The position numbers and the translations under genes are program-made. From positions 248,001-312,000 of the forward strand of contig NW_018344252.1 in the NCBI RefSeq assembly GCF_002099425.1: a DNA stretch of 64,000 nucleotides, read 5' to 3'. The notes beneath the pieces were generated by a model. It was not told where the DNA came from. It saw nothing but the letters and a program-made list of their open reading frames with translations, and ran no database searches. Positions within the stretch are counted from its first letter, which is position 1. Each line of letters begins with the position of its first letter. Positions 1 to 12,553 of this stretch are shown one piece after another. Source of the DNA: Phascolarctos cinereus. Taxonomy: Eukaryota; Chordata; Mammalia; Diprotodontia; Phascolarctidae.

Positions 1-277
1 CCCATTGCCACTGACACTCAAGTAACTTTTTGAAAACAGAGCCGTTTCTATGACCCGTCATGGTGTATTTATTTATTTTCTTTTTGCTTTCAGGCAGCAC
101 AGAGTAACAGAATCACAGAATAATGTCCTATGAAAGGCTTAGGTCACTGAAGAAAAAAAAAAAAAGAATCTTTCTTTACTTACCTGGGGCACTATTTTTC
201 AAATGATGAGGTTTATCTGGCTAAAATCCTAAAGAGTAATACCTTCCTTGCCCACTCAATAAAAATAGAGGCTAACT

Positions 278-508
278 TCTATATAGCATTTTAAGATTTT
301 GCAAATATCATCTCATTATATTATCTTACTGGATCCATACAATGACCCTGTTAAGTAGGTGATATTATCATTCCCATTCTATAAAAGGGCAAACTGAGGC
401 AGAACATGGTTAAATGGCCTGCCCATGGCCACATAGTTGTAAATATCTGAGACAAGACTCAAATTCCTGACTATAAGTCCAGGCTTTTGTCCATTGTAGC
501 ACCCAGCT
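278..508 (-). repeat. MIR/THER1-like CORE SINE, reverse orientation
   Basis: The run from tatagcattttaagatttt through a CORE-like block (gggcaaactgaggcagaaca) to a degraded tRNA-type head (gcacccagct) is the antisense order expected for a MIR/THER1 SINE. It is diverged and has no clear target-site duplication. Confidence 0.7.
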
Positions 509-539
509 AAAGAAAAACAAGTTGACCAAAACAATTTGG

Positions 540-612
540 ATGGTGGATGGATGGATGGGTAGGTGGGTGGGTAGATGGGTAGGCAGATGGATACAGGGGT
601 GGGTGGGTGGAT
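540..612. repeat. GGAT/GGGT-type imperfect simple repeat
   Basis: Imperfect tetranucleotide repeats of ggat, gggt, ggta and gaca type, about 73 bases, purine-rich on the plus strand. The open frame across it on the minus strand is a repeat artefact. Confidence 0.9.
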
Positions 613-1099
613 ATAAACAGATACTAATAAATTAATTAATTCCCTCCTGGTCAAGTCAGTTACAATATTTGGCCATCACTGGATGCTGGGCACATGTACA
701 TAATATAATGTATTCATCAGGCAGCTAGATCTATTTTCGAAAACACTCAGGCTTTTTAAATGGGCAATGGCACAATGCATTCCAAACGATATCTTCAGTG
801 ACTCACAGAATTAGTTTCCTATCCATTCCAGGCTACATGCATTTGTCTTTCTAAAATGGCTACAGTGGAAAGGGAAGGTAAATGACAGGGACAAAGGAAA
901 ATAAAACCCTCTTTAACTTACATCAAGAAAAACCAGAATAGCAACAAACTCTTGACATTGCTGCTACACACAGACGTCACATAAATTGCTCTTCCACATG
1001 CAGACTGCACCCCCAACCTACCTCGCATTTGATTTGTATTGATTTACTCATCCATACGTATATAGCATATGAGGTCTCTGCCCACAGGACTCAGGTCCT

Positions 1100-1195
1100 T
1101 TAGAGCACGTCCTCTCATTTCTGTCTTCACCTTCAGCACCTAACACACTGACTGCACAAAGCAGGTACTTACTAAATGCTTCTTGATCAATTGAA
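1100..1195 (+). repeat. L2/L3-type LINE 3' end fragment
   Basis: The text cagcacctaacacactgact..gcaggtacttactaaatgct follows the CR1-clade/L2 3' end pattern (agcacagtgcctggcacatagtaggtgcttaataaatg). Confidence 0.55.
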
Positions 1196-1439
1196 AGGCC
1201 TCTTCATAGGTAATGAAAGCAGTAAAGAAGCCAAGAATTAAAAAATAAAAACCAACTCCATAAACAAAAGAACCCATGTGAGCCATGATCATCCTCTCTT
1301 CGTGTGTCTTTCCAACAATTCACTGTTAATTAAGCATAGTCTAAAAAGCGTCTTCAATTCTCAAGTTGTGAATTTCCTATTCCTGAAATAAAGCTTGGTA
1401 TAATTTACATTTAATAATACTCTTTGTCCTATCTTTCCT

Positions 1440-1615
1440 GAGGGATTGGGGAGGGGGTGCTGGCGTTGCTCAATGTGCTGGGCTAAACTTTCTGCCCTCC
1501 TTTTGAGTCTCTGTTAAAAGGTACACCTCTCTGGGAGGGGGATGGGTAAGGATATGTATCGGGACATGGAAGGAGCTTCAATAAAAACCAAAAGTGTCAA
1601 TAAAAATTTAAAACT
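1440..1615 (+). repeat. Possible LINE (L1/HAL1-type) 3' tail
   Basis: A G-rich stretch (gggagggggatgggtaagg) is followed by ggaaggagcttcaataaaaac and ..gtcaataaaaattta. It resembles the G-rich, A-ending tails of marsupial L1/HAL1 elements. No target duplication was found and the family is uncertain. Confidence 0.35.
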
Positions 1616-2520
1616 GTAAAGCTGTGCCAATATTACATACAACATTAACATAACTCAGACAAGGGGACTCACACTACCTGCTTTAAAGGAAAGACGGGCA
1701 TTCTGGTTTTTGAGATGTCAATGGAACGACCACAGCTAGAAACACGACCTGAAGAGAAGAAGAGAAGGTTGGGAGGTTGCCTGACTCCAAAAGGCCACAA
1801 GAGCCAGAAGAGCACCCAGCTTGGACACCACAGAACCACAGGATATCAGAGCTGGAACGAGAGCATGGCAGGGTCACTGTCAAATTCAGAATCGTACAGC
1901 TATTAGGGCAGATCAGCAACAGTCAACCGCCTGGCTAGTGGGTCATAAAACATCTCTCTACATGAAAATTTCATAAAAATTCATTTAATTGGTGAAATTC
2001 AATTTGCCAAAAACCCATTAATGACAGCAAACCAAGGAACACCTGCCATTACTTGTGGACAGGATTTGGAGGAGGGGGAAGAAAGGGAATAATTCTATGT
2101 TCAAACAAACTTCTCTTTGTTGGCAAATACAAAATAAAATGCTCTGCTCCCCAAATTCTCATATCCTCAATGTCCTCTAGAAATACAGTGAGAAAGCCTC
2201 CCTTCTAAAAAGGAGGCTAAGCTACTTTTTTAGTTTACTTTGGCTCTTACTATGCACATCTTCCACATCTGCCTTAACTTGGTCTCAAATTAAAAAAAAA
2301 AAAAGGCAAAGGGGGAGAGAAAGATAATTACAGAGGAAATTCCCCTTATACCTCACCCCATATGGGCAGAGTACAGCTCTTCTGATTGAGTAGTCCCCCT
2401 AATCACCACAAAAAAAATGTTTTTCTTTTAAATTAGAGATTAAAGAGAAGTTCTAAGAAGGTTGTGGACATGGGAGGTACACAGTTTCGAATTCTTGCTT
2501 GGAAATAGAGGCACTAAGAC

Positions 2521-2724
2521 CAGGGGTGGGGAACCCGCAGCCTCGAGGCCCCATGTGGCCCTCTAGGTTTTCCAGTGTGGCCCTTTGACTAAATCCACAC
2601 TTCACAGAACAAATCCCCTTCATAAAAGAATTTGTTCTGTAAAACTTGGACTCGGTCAAAAGGCTGCACCCAAGGACCTAGAAGGCCATGGGGGGCCTTG
2701 AAGCTGCAGGTTCCGTACTCCTGT
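2521..2724. mobile_element. hAT-type non-autonomous DNA transposon with 8-bp TSD
   Basis: The 5' end caggggtggggaacccgcag and the 3' end ctgcaggttccgtactcctg are imperfect inverted repeats. The inner arms (cctcgaggcc..tctaggt / acctagaaggcc..cttgaag) also pair, making a near-palindromic element of about 204 bases. An 8-bp direct repeat actaagac flanks it at 2513-2520 and 2725-2732, the size typical of hAT elements. The family name is not certain; OposCharlie-like elements look similar. It carries no transposase. Confidence 0.8.
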
Positions 2725-3370
2725 ACTAAGACAACAGGTTGGGACTTCAGCAAAGGGGCCGGGCCCTTAAAGTTTCACGGCTGCTCTTTCTCTGATCAGA
2801 GAATCTCCACTTAGAAGAGGTAATCTGACACAATGCCCATCTGAATCAGGATTCCCATCCAGCCTCTGCATTAAGAGTTTCACTGAAGCCAAATCCACCC
2901 ATGTATCATTATGGCTACTTGATTCCCTTAGCAATTATGGAAGTAATGACCCGACCCGACCCACCCCCTCCCCCAGGATATGAACACCAGCCAGCCCACG
3001 AAATATGGGCCTGGTATGGAAACAGTCTTCCTGTTAGATTATGAAGTAAAAATTAAATGTGCCCATGTCAGCCCATAAGACCCTGCCTGCTGAACTACAA
3101 GAAGTCAGACACCCAAATAAATACTGACTGCTGACTGGCTGTCTACCCAAGAACCTACAAGAAACATTAGCCCTCTGCCCTCTGGGTCAGCTGTGTAAAC
3201 AGCACTTAACTCCATTCCATGTAGACTCAGCAGGGCTTTCTAAACATTTAAGACTACTCCCCAAATTATTCTTCATGAATCTTCTCCAGAGATGGTCAAC
3301 TCATCAGTTATGGGGCTGCTGTGCCAAGAGAGGCATCTTCAAGAAGTACTGATTAAGCACTTACTATGTG

Positions 3371-3387
3371 TTGTGTGTGTGTGTGTC

Positions 3388-3426
<39 letters not shown>
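3371..3426. repeat. (TG)n microsatellite
   Basis: About 56 bases of TG with one ctgc interruption near 3387. It sits just after a short L2 3'-end-like phrase (gattaagcacttactatgtg). Confidence 0.95.
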
Positions 3427-3431
<5 letters not shown>

Positions 3432-5537
3432 CACGAAATGCAAGAGGTAACTTTGAGCAGAGAGGAGGGAAAGGCGGGAATGGTTGGAAGAAGCAGGAAA
3501 GGCCTCATGAAGAAAGTGGTGTTAGAGCCCAGGGCTTCCTTCTGCTACAGATGAGGAGCCTGGGACAGCCAGCACAAAAGCAGAGATAGAAGATGAAGAA
3601 CTATGCCTGGAGAATGGCAACGAGGACAGTTGGACTAGAGCAGAGAAAGACAGGCTGCTTGTGTGGAAGAGCCAAGACTTTAGGGTCACCCACTGGCAGA
3701 AAACGGCAAGCTTCAGATAAAGCCACCTGCTCAGCACGTCCAATGCTGTGGGCTTGGCTATGCAAATATTTCATTATCTCACCATAAGTTCAGGAAGGAA
3801 GACAACTCAACGCTGGGCACATCTTGGATGCAACTGAGCTAGACACGAGAACCTCTCAAAGAGGCAACTGTATTTTGCCAGCCTCTGCTCCAGTTCCACA
3901 ACAGCCCAAAAGTTAGTCTCTGTCAAGGACGTCCACACTAGCGATGAGCACTGGATTCAAGAGATGGCATTCCACTTCCCCTTAAACTCTGCCTCCATCC
4001 ACTACGCTTTTGGGCCTCTGACAGGAGTGCCGACTTCTCTGGAAGTTCTGGACTGAGGAATGGTAAAGGAGGATAAGGCTACTAGCTCCAAGCATGAATT
4101 ACACCCATTTATAACCAGGTCACATTTTCCTACACAGACACCTTGCTGATGAAGGATTTCTCTCTTTCCCATGGGCTCCTGTAGCCTCCTAAGAGCCACA
4201 CGCCACTACAGTGCTCCACCCACCAGCCCACAACAGTGGTACTCACCACTGTCCCTTTGCTATAGGAAGGAAATCATAAGCAACTCCGTGTCTATGGACT
4301 ACAAGGAAGAAAACCTGTGCCCAAGGACAAAGGAGTGTTTTCCCTAATTATTAAAGTTTTCCTCATGCTATGGAAGATTAGGCCCTAATGGACAAATGAC
4401 TAGGGATCCAAACAGCCCAAGGTTTCAAGGATAATTTCAAGATCAGTTCAAATTAATACAGTCTACACTTCCAAAGGCAGGTTCTCAAGAATCTCTTTGA
4501 AAGCCAGAGGCATGATGCTCACAGCTACATATGAACCATATAATTTAACAGTTTCATTTCATTAGCAAACATTTAAAAATGTCATTTTCTGACACAAATG
4601 GGAGTTGCTATGTTTAATTTGCAATGAATTGTAAAAAAAAAATTGCTCATCTCAATACACACTCTTTGTCATTGTTCTCCAAAATGCACCGGGCATCATT
4701 ACAGCCTTGATATTTTGACACTGGTAAGCTTTCCAAGGTTATATATACCATTATAGTAAATAAAACTGCCACTAAGATCTGCCCCAAATGTAACCCACTA
4801 ATTTCAATGTCGAATTTGATTGAATTTTTATAATCCAATGGCCAAACTACTTTTTCTTTTGGGTAGTTCATCCATTCTACATTTTGGTTCATACTGAATA
4901 TTCTTAATACTATATCGCTTTCTTTTCCCCAAAGAATAAGCTAACTGGTTTTATTGGGCTGTTTTACCAGTAACTTTGAAAAGGCTTTGATGACTAAAAG
5001 TTTTAGGTTAAAAATACCAAACAAAGGGAAATATGGTAAGAGAATAATACAAAGAAGTTCACACATCAATATAGTTTCTGCTATGAAGATTATACTAAAA
5101 ATCACTCATAACGGAAAAACAAAGTAGATGAAAAATATATATATTTGCCCAGTCTAGGACACAGCGCTGATGATAGCAGTCAAGGCCAATATCTTCTTGT
5201 CTTTAGCCACTCATCCTACTAATGTCAGAAACATATGCAGGGAGTGAGAGGACCAACCAATACAAACACATGTAGCACACATGTGCACGTATGTATAAGC
5301 ACATGTGTGTATAAGGAATTACACGTACACCTGTGTGGTGTATGTACACATATGTTTACGTCATTCAAATTGTCTGGAACAAACTGACTTTCTCTGGAAC
5401 CAATATGTTTAAATATATTTTGCAATGATTTGGAAATGGGATGGGAAGCTGATGATGAATGACTACTGCAAGAGGAGCAGAAAAGAGGCCTACGGCAGTA
5501 ATACAGAGTTTACAGGAATCCAAGCACTTTCCACTCA

Positions 5538-5657
5538 GGATCTCTTTGGAGCCGCCTCACAATCCTTTAAAGTAGGTCCTACAGGCATTATTATTCCCAG
5601 TTTATACAGGAGTAAAATGAAGCTCAGAGAAGTTAAATGGTCACCCAGTCTTAATAT
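5538..5657 (-). repeat. MIR-like SINE fragment
   Basis: The text tttatacaggagtaaaatga..ctcagagaagttaaatggtc matches the antisense MIR core (tttacagatgaggaaactga.. gttaagtgactt). It is degraded. Confidence 0.5.
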
Positions 5658-5684
5658 TATATATTTAGCGCTCACTAGAACGGC

Positions 5685-5835
5685 CTTTAGAGGTCATCAA
5701 ATCCAACTTAATCTTTTTACAGGTAACAAAACTGAAGCAAAGTGACTTGCCCAGGATCCCATAGCTAGTAAGCGGGCGAGACAAGATTTGAACCCAAGTC
5801 TTCCATACCAAAAGCTGAGAGCTCTATCAGCGGCA
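5685..5835 (-). repeat. MIR-related dispersed repeat fragment
   Basis: The phrases ttagaggtcatcaaatccaa, aagtgacttgcccaggatcc and atttgaacccaagtcttcca follow a common mammalian dispersed repeat with a MIR-like tail. A second copy of the same arrangement is at 45540-45700. Confidence 0.5.
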
Positions 5836-6427
5836 ACCCCAAGCTGCCATGTCGTTTGCAAATGGCTCTAGCAGCACTAAGGTAAATAAAATGAATTCCT
5901 GGAAGAAAAGAATTCAAAGTAATTTCCACTTTTACACCAACATCAGTTGTTAAAGATGAAATGGTAGATAAATCCCATGAATGACTTCATAAGCCCCTAC
6001 AAATGAAATCTGCATATACTCCGAAATGTATTGATTTTAATGCCAAAGTGGGAAAGTGTGAGAATGGCGTATAAGAAAATCCGGTTTAGGAGAAAGAAAT
6101 GAGAGGAGCAAAAGACTTGCAGAGACGCTGAAACCTCAACGCCTCTGTATCATGACACTTTCATGGCAAGCTCCAAATGACATAAAAGAATGGAACTGAC
6201 CCCTTTTTAAGAGAAAGCAAGAGATTTCATGGAAGTTGTGGGCCTAGAAGCTATTTCCAAATCAGTACCTAGTCTGTCAAATTATTAGAGTTGAGATGAG
6301 ACTTGACCAAAGAAGAAGAAAATGAGAATGAGAAAGGGATAGCACACAACTAAGAGTTAACCCGAAATCACAGGAAGGAGTCACTGAGAATAAAAAATGG
6401 GAAATGGAGAAGAAGAATGAATGGCAT

Positions 6428-6705
6428 TTTTTTAAAGTCTCCATGCACACCCAAATATTTTATAGCAGCACTTCTTGTGGTAGCAAAAGACTGGAAATAA
6501 AGTCGAGGCACAATGACTGAGGAATGGACAAACTGTGACCCATGAATGCAATAGATGATTGATGTACTCTAACAAATGTCCGCTACGATACAGAGCAGCA
6601 TGCAAAGACTTACAGGAACTGAGGCACAGTGAAGTCAGCGGAGCCCGGAAAAGAACATATGTAATGCTATAACAATGGAAATGGCAAGAACCACCAAGAG
6701 AGGGC
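6428..6705 (+). repeat. Old L1 3' fragment (ORF2 C-terminus region)
   Basis: The order agcagcacttcttgtggtag..aaaagactggaaat.. aggaatggacaaactgtgac..gtgaagtcagcggagcccgg corresponds to the marsupial L1 ORF2 end (gcagctctttttgtggtggc..caaagaactggaaa..gaagtgagcagaacc). It is diverged and shorter than the copy at 58397. Confidence 0.6.
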
Positions 6706-7194
6706 AAAGAACAGGCAATACCTAAACTCATCCAACAGTCCGTGTGCCTGGGAAGGCTGGACAGATGGCTCAAGGAAGAGGAAAGGAGGCTGCACTGGCT
6801 TGGGGAAACTGAAAAGCTTCCATATTTACTGAGCCCAAGTTTCCCAGAAAAGCAGAAATCCATCTGTTCGACACAAATACTTTACTGGTGTTTGCGTACG
6901 GCAGCCAAGCCAGGGACACTGCCCCCCTCGGTCTTTGAAGGACTAAAGGGCAATGAAGAAGAGCTCAGTAGGCACAAGCGGTCGCCACGTACAATCAAGG
7001 ACACATCCCAAAGAAGTACACAAGCAAAGGCAGCACGTGTGACAGAAGGGTGACCAGCTGGTCACGTGGCCACGCAATGCTTCTGAAAATCAAGAAAAGA
7101 AGTACAACAGGGTCTTATTTTCTCTGCATCTTTTAGTCAGTTAAGATAATAATTACCAGCATTTATATAGCATCTTGAGATATGTCTGCCATAA

Positions 7195-7445
7195 TATCGT
7201 AATTACATTGATTAATTATTCATTTTTAAATTAATGTTTCAGTCAACACAATAAAAATTAATATTTAAATTTAATATTTAAATATCAAAACTAAATTAAA
7301 TTAAAACTAAAATTTTAAAACATTGAAAATAAAATTTAAAATAAATAAAACTTTAAATATCTGAATTTTAAAAATTAATGTGTGCATCAATATAATACAG
7401 TCAAACCAAAAAATTATTTAATTATATTAATAAATATTATTATTG
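7195..7445. repeat. AT-rich low-complexity block
   Basis: About 250 bases made almost wholly of A and T with taaaatt/aatattt-like words. It lies between two copies of atttatatagcatc (7161-7174 and 7451-7464). Confidence 0.8.
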
Positions 7446-7690
7446 CTAGTATTTATATAGCATCACTATGTGCCAGGCACTTTGCTAAGCACTTTACAAC
7501 CATAACCTCATTTGATCCTCACAACAATCCTGGGAAGTAGGTGCTATGATTATCTCCATTTCACAACTGAGGAAACTGAGGCAGAGTTTAAGTGACTTGT
7601 CCAAGGTCATACAAGCAACGAGTGTCAAACTGAACTGGAGCTCCGCCGGGCCCAGAACCTTCCTGACTTGCGTCCAGTGCTCGTGACACT
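7446..7690 (-). repeat. MIR/THER1-like CORE SINE
   Basis: Contains tatgtgccaggcactttgct, tttgatcctcacaacaatcc, gaggaaactgaggcagagtt and aagtgacttgtccaaggtca in the antisense order of THER1/MIR-type SINEs. Confidence 0.8.
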
Positions 7691-7866
7691 CCCTGGCTGC
7701 CTCCTAAAAAGGCCTCTAGCACACTGGGTAAGCTACTTAAGAGCAAATTTCTGGTAATGCATGGTCTATGACATGCACAGCTGGAAGGAATTCCCAAATC
7801 AGTGAGATAAAGGAGATTACTTTGATTATCAGGGAATTCAAAGAACCCTTAAGAAATTAAACAGCC

Positions 7867-8015
7867 AGGCGCAGCCAGGTGGCACAGCGGATAGAGCTCC
7901 AGCCTTGGAGCCAGGAGGACCTGAGTTCAAATCTGGCCTGAGACACACGACACTTAGGAGCTGTGCGACTTGGGGCAAGTCACTTAACCTCAACTGCCTC
8001 ACCAAAAAAAAAAAA
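7867..8015 (+). mobile_element. tRNA-derived marsupial SINE (WSINE/Mar1 head type) with TSD
   Basis: The tRNA-like head (caggtggcacagcggataga), box-B-like gagttcaaatctggc, then caagtcacttaacctcaact and a poly-A run. The direct repeat attaaacagcc lies at 7856-7866 and 8026-8036. The intact duplication indicates a relatively recent insertion. Confidence 0.92.
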
Positions 8016-8369
8016 GGAGAAGAATATTAAACAGCCTTAACTAAAAGAAGGTGTTAAATAGGGATATGTCTCTAACCGGACTCAAAAGCAACTGCACAGA
8101 TACAAGATGGGAAAAGCCCTGGGTCAGGCCAGCACACTCACAAGTCATCTTGGCGAAGAAAACGTCCAGCTTGAGCAGCACTGTGCACGCTCCTTGAGAA
8201 CCAGGCTGAGGCCTGACCTGGGGCTTCGTGGCCCCTTGAATCTCGAGCCCAGAGCACGGCCCTGCATGGGAGGGGTGGCAGCATGCCGACTCCTGCCCCA
8301 GGTGCAGCCCAGCACGGCCTACGACTGAAGTCCTAGGCAGGTACCCAGAGTACTGGCTGGTTACAAATA

Positions 8370-8485
8370 TTTATCAAAGGCAACACCCAAACCCGTCTTC
8401 CTGACTCCAAGGCCAAGCCTCTACTGCACAGAGCACACGCACTACATGGAGCAGGTGCTTAATAAACATTTGAATGAATGAATAA
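8370..8485 (+). repeat. L2-type LINE 3' end
   Basis: Ends with gcaggtgcttaataaacatttgaatgaatgaa, the usual L2 terminus with a short tail repeat. Confidence 0.6.
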
Positions 8486-9279
8486 TGGACTATATCAATA
8501 GGAGTATAATATAAAATCTGAGACGTGGTGAGTGCACGTCGGGCCCTAGATCCCATTTGGAGCCCTACATTTGAATTCCCATGAAAAAACCATAAAGAGT
8601 TTTTGAAACCAACAAATGAAATGATTAGAGAAATGGGAATCAAGTTTATCCTGGAACTGTCATTTCAGCTAAAAGTGTTAGAAATTAACATTTTTTTAGA
8701 GAAGTTTTCTTTAAGAAAAATTTCTAAGTAGCATGAAGCTATTTCCTTTTGTAATTTCAGCATAACTGACCATTACGTTTTTCCTCTGCCTTCTTCTCAA
8801 CTGTGTGCGTCACAGAAAGTGCTTTCATGGAATTACCAAGGTTTCTTTAGCTTCATGCAAGCACGTACGGCAGAGGGAAAAAGAAATGCTGTAACTGCAA
8901 CTCTCAAAGTAGACACCAAAATCACCGTGCACACCTCACACTAGGATTATTTGCAAATCACCAGCAAGGGACTGGCAAACTTGCTAGCACGACTGAGATG
9001 CAGCTCCTCTAAAAGGGCAGTTAAGGCAAGATAGGACACAATTTCTAAGTTCAGCTTTTTAAAAATCTCAGCTTATATTTAGAACTTCATATTCAGAGAC
9101 AGATCCAGCAGCAGATGATTACAACTTAAACATGACAGACTGCTCCAACAGCTCTGCACCTTTGAAGTCATTCTGAATAGCATCCCACCCTTCACTACTA
9201 CTGACTTTCCCTTTTAAAGGGGAGAGTGAGTGCATTCAAGTGTCTTTCTATGTCAATATTTGTATACAGACAACATAAG

Positions 9280-9531
9280 GATTGTGTTGTCCAGTCACTT
9301 CAGTCACATCTGACTCTTGTCATCCCATTTGGGGTTTTCTTGGCAAAGATACCAGAGTGTTTTGCCATCTTCTTCTCCAGTTCATTTTACAGATGAGGAA
9401 ACTGAGGCAAACAAGGTTAAGTGACTTGCCCAAGGTCACAAGCTAGTGTCTGAAGCCAGACTTGACCTCAAGAAGACGAGTCTTTCTGACTCCAGACCTG
9501 GCATGCTATCCACTGCACCACTTCACTGCCC
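9280..9531 (-). repeat. Mar1 full-length CORE SINE, reverse orientation
   Basis: All parts of Mar1 appear in antisense: tail (gtcacttcagtcacatctga), 3' unit (ccatttggggttttcttggc), CORE (cagatgaggaaactgaggca) and the tRNA-type head ending in gctatccactgcaccactt. It is moderately diverged. Confidence 0.85.
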
Positions 9532-10413
9532 TAACATAGAAATAGAGATACAAAGGTGCTTGAATCCCTCCCATTATCCTACGGATGAATGCATCTCTAA
9601 CACACAGCACTGTCGGCTCCACCATTCTTCGATCTGTCTCTTCTGAACAACACTCACCCTGCCACTGCTGTGTTTCAGGCTTGTGTCCTTTCTTATCTAT
9701 TTTCAGTAATAAGGTTAGCCCCCCTCCCTATCCCACTCCCAAATAAGAAATTCTAAGTTAATCTATTCATTAGCCACATTCTAGAGACTAGTTTTTGGAT
9801 TGCTGAGGGCATAGCAAGGTTCCTGATTTTCTTCCCTACTGTTTTCCCTAAATAATTATCAAGAAGCTCCGACAATTCTAAGGCTCATCTTTCCATAGCA
9901 ACACCCCTAACCTCTGGAGCTTTATGCGTTTCACTGGTGGCCTCTTTAGTTTTCCTCCCAACAAGCTTCTCCTGGCAATTCAAAACCATTAAAAAAAAAA
10001 AAAGGCCAGTGTTGTTCTGATGATTCCAAGTGGTGGTGAACCGTTCATGACATCCTCTCCAAAGAATCGAAGCTGCAGGTGCTCGCAACAGGCTAGGCAG
10101 GACCCAGGGCAATCCTCTGGCAGTTTATTCTCAGTGTTGGAATGAAATGAGAAATGCCAAGGCCAGTTAACAAAAAGGAATTTACTCAGCCACAGCACCA
10201 AAAAAGGACACTCAAGCAGGACGTGCAAGGGTGTGCCTCACCAACAGCCCAGGTTCATTCACTTCAGCAGAGGCTCCCTACTTCTCAGCTGCCCACAGTA
10301 GTCCACCAGCCAAACCCCAGGAAGTGCCTAGAGCTCATATGGCCGCTTTGTACTCAGGAGATCAGGAGTGACGCTGAAAGTCCCACAGTTTATTCTCCTG
10401 AGCAATTAAGTTT

Positions 10414-10587
10414 CAAGAGCTTTGAAGAAAATACTAGCCACGTTTAACAGGAATGTATATGTAGAACCTATGCCAGATTGCACACTGTCCTGGGGAGGGA
10501 GGGAGAAAAAAATTTTAAACTCAAAAGAATATGGAAGTGATTGCTGAAAACTAATAATAAATTAATATATATATAAATAAAAAAGAT
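10414..10587 (+). mobile_element. Severely 5'-truncated L1 3' end with TSD
   Basis: Contains the L1 3' UTR phrases aggaatgtatatgtagaacc, gccagattgcacactgtcct and gaatatggaagtgattgctg, plus an A-rich end. The direct repeat aattaagttt lies at 10404-10413 and 10588-10597. The same UTR occurs at 44.5 kb and 59.2 kb. Confidence 0.8.
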
Positions 10588-11417
10588 AATTAAGTTTGGC
10601 TTGCTAATAAAAAAAAGGAAATACTTGTCTAACACTAACCTGCATGGAGGCAAGGAGGGTAGACTATTGTTCCAACCACAGAAGGTCCCCAAATGGCAAT
10701 GATAACCCCAACAGGGCTTGTTTCCTAGAATGGTGCTTAGAAACTACATGGACCGGGCTGGAAACTGGGCTGGTGGCCTTGAGGGGCCTGCTCTTCCTTG
10801 GGCACCTGGGCTTATCTGCCTGGCCACGGCAGCTGCTAAGTGACTGGCATTGCAGGAGAGGAGGATGACAGGCCCTTTCTTCGGAGGGATTGCTTTGCTC
10901 TAGGATGGCTACAAACCAGTGGTCTAGGGGTATGGCTATTTCCGAGCTTCCTGGGCTCAAGGTCAAGAGGCCCATGAGGCTCTGAAGTGAGGTGATTAGG
11001 TTCTCCTGATCCATCCAGCTTCCGTCAGGCTGGTGCGCTTGCCCCATGGATGCCACTTGGCACATCGTCCCATTGCCCTTTATGAGACCCACAGTTTTGA
11101 GTCCTCAGAGGCTGCGGCATTCCATAATGCACAGCCATGCACTAGCATCACCAGGAGAATGAGGCTATTTTCTAAACAATGGCTTTTGGGGAGAAGCTTG
11201 GCATCATTAAAAGTATGCATTTGGGATACTGTGCCAATGTTGGCCACTCACTTCCTCCTACTACATTTTGGAACCTGTTCATTTTCAACCAGAAGTGTGT
11301 TTCCTAGAGACAAGGACAGACAGAGCAGGTCTAAGGGCTGTCCATTCAAAGGCCTATCCTGCTCTGGGTTCCATGGAGGTTTCTGTCATCTGCTGAGTCT
11401 GTCCTGTGCCCTTCTGA

Positions 11418-11490
11418 GTTCAATTCCAACAAACATTTGCCGAGGACCAGCTTCATGCCAAGCATATGATTACCAAGCATTCTAGGAAAT
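11418..11490 (-). repeat. Short L2 3' end fragment
   Basis: The text ttccaacaaacatttgccga..tcatgccaagcatatg resembles the antisense L2 terminus (caacaaacatttattaagca..atgtgccaggca). Confidence 0.35.
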
Positions 11491-12117
11491 AACATCTCTT
11501 GGTGCCGTGGCACGAACAACAGAAACCACTCCATCAACTCCTTTATTTGCATCCATCTTCTAGTTAGCTGCAACTTCCTTATTTCACTGGATAAAGATTT
11601 CCCATCATGAGGAACAACAGTTAGATGAATATCTACAGACAGTTTTAAAACCATGATTCTTCATAAGCACTAGCCTCTTTTCCACCATTCAAAACACATC
11701 TCGATGCAGAAATGCAGAAAGCTCATGCAGGACTGGGGACCATTTAGCCTACATCTCTGTCTCACAGGTTGACCAAGCAATGAGCCTTCATGTCCTAAGC
11801 GAGATTGGCCCTCAGGAGGCTGTGTCACTGCCTCCAGACTTAACGGCGTGCCAGCAAGGCAGGCTCTTTAAGAGCTTATGTTCTACCGGCAAAACCTTCA
11901 AGAACCAGGTCACTTCCACACCCCAATGAGCATCACAGGAAGACTTTTACAAAAGCCCCATTTCAATATTAGTTTTTGTGTAAGAGCTAACAACAGAGCA
12001 ATACCTTTCTGTTTGGCAGACTTCATAAATGCTTTATTTAGATTCCTTCTAAACAATAACACAACTGATTATTATATTTCTAGTCTACCCTCCAGTCAGC
12101 TGTCAAAATGATCAGTC

Positions 12118-12553
12118 ATCCTATTTAATAAGCTCCAGTGGCTCCCCATTATGTCCAAGATCAAATAAGCCCTTTGTGACAGTACTGTGCCCTCCCACCG
12201 CTCCAGTCTTCTTATACCTTACTCTTTTCCATGTGCTCTACAATCTGCTGGTCCTCACATACACCGGTCCATTTCTGACTCTGGGAAATGTTCACTGTCT
12301 CCTGCTCCTAGAATACTCTCCCCTCCTCACCAGTCTCAGCTAAAATCCCACCCTCTGCAAGAAGCCTTTCCTGACTCCCCTTTAATGCTTATGCTTCCCT
12401 CAAGATCATCTAATTTACTGTAAATATCTCATTTGTATGTTGTATTCCCCCATTAGACTGTGAGCTCGTTAAGAACAGGAACTTTTTTGCCTTTCTCTGC
12501 ATCCCAGGGCTTAGCACAGTGAGTGGCACACAACAGGCACTTAATAAATGCCA
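12118..12553 (+). repeat. L2 LINE 3' part
   Basis: Runs in L2 order from aataagctccagtggctccc through ctaaaatcccaccctctgca, cattagactgtgagctcgtt and gggcttagcacagtgagtgg to aataaatgccagctgac. It covers the C-terminal ORF2 end and 3' UTR, and the reading frame is degraded. Confidence 0.85.

Noticed and set aside
4647-4892. Minus-strand 81-codon frame with a hydrophobic segment
   Set aside because: No family is recognised, there is no splice or promoter context, and the region is AT-rich. Most likely chance.
7867-8015. tRNA-like heads (A/B-box-like) in this and the other SINEs
   Set aside because: They are the tRNA-derived promoters of SINEs with poly-A tails and target duplications, not tRNA genes. 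None shows a full cloverleaf with anticodon arm.
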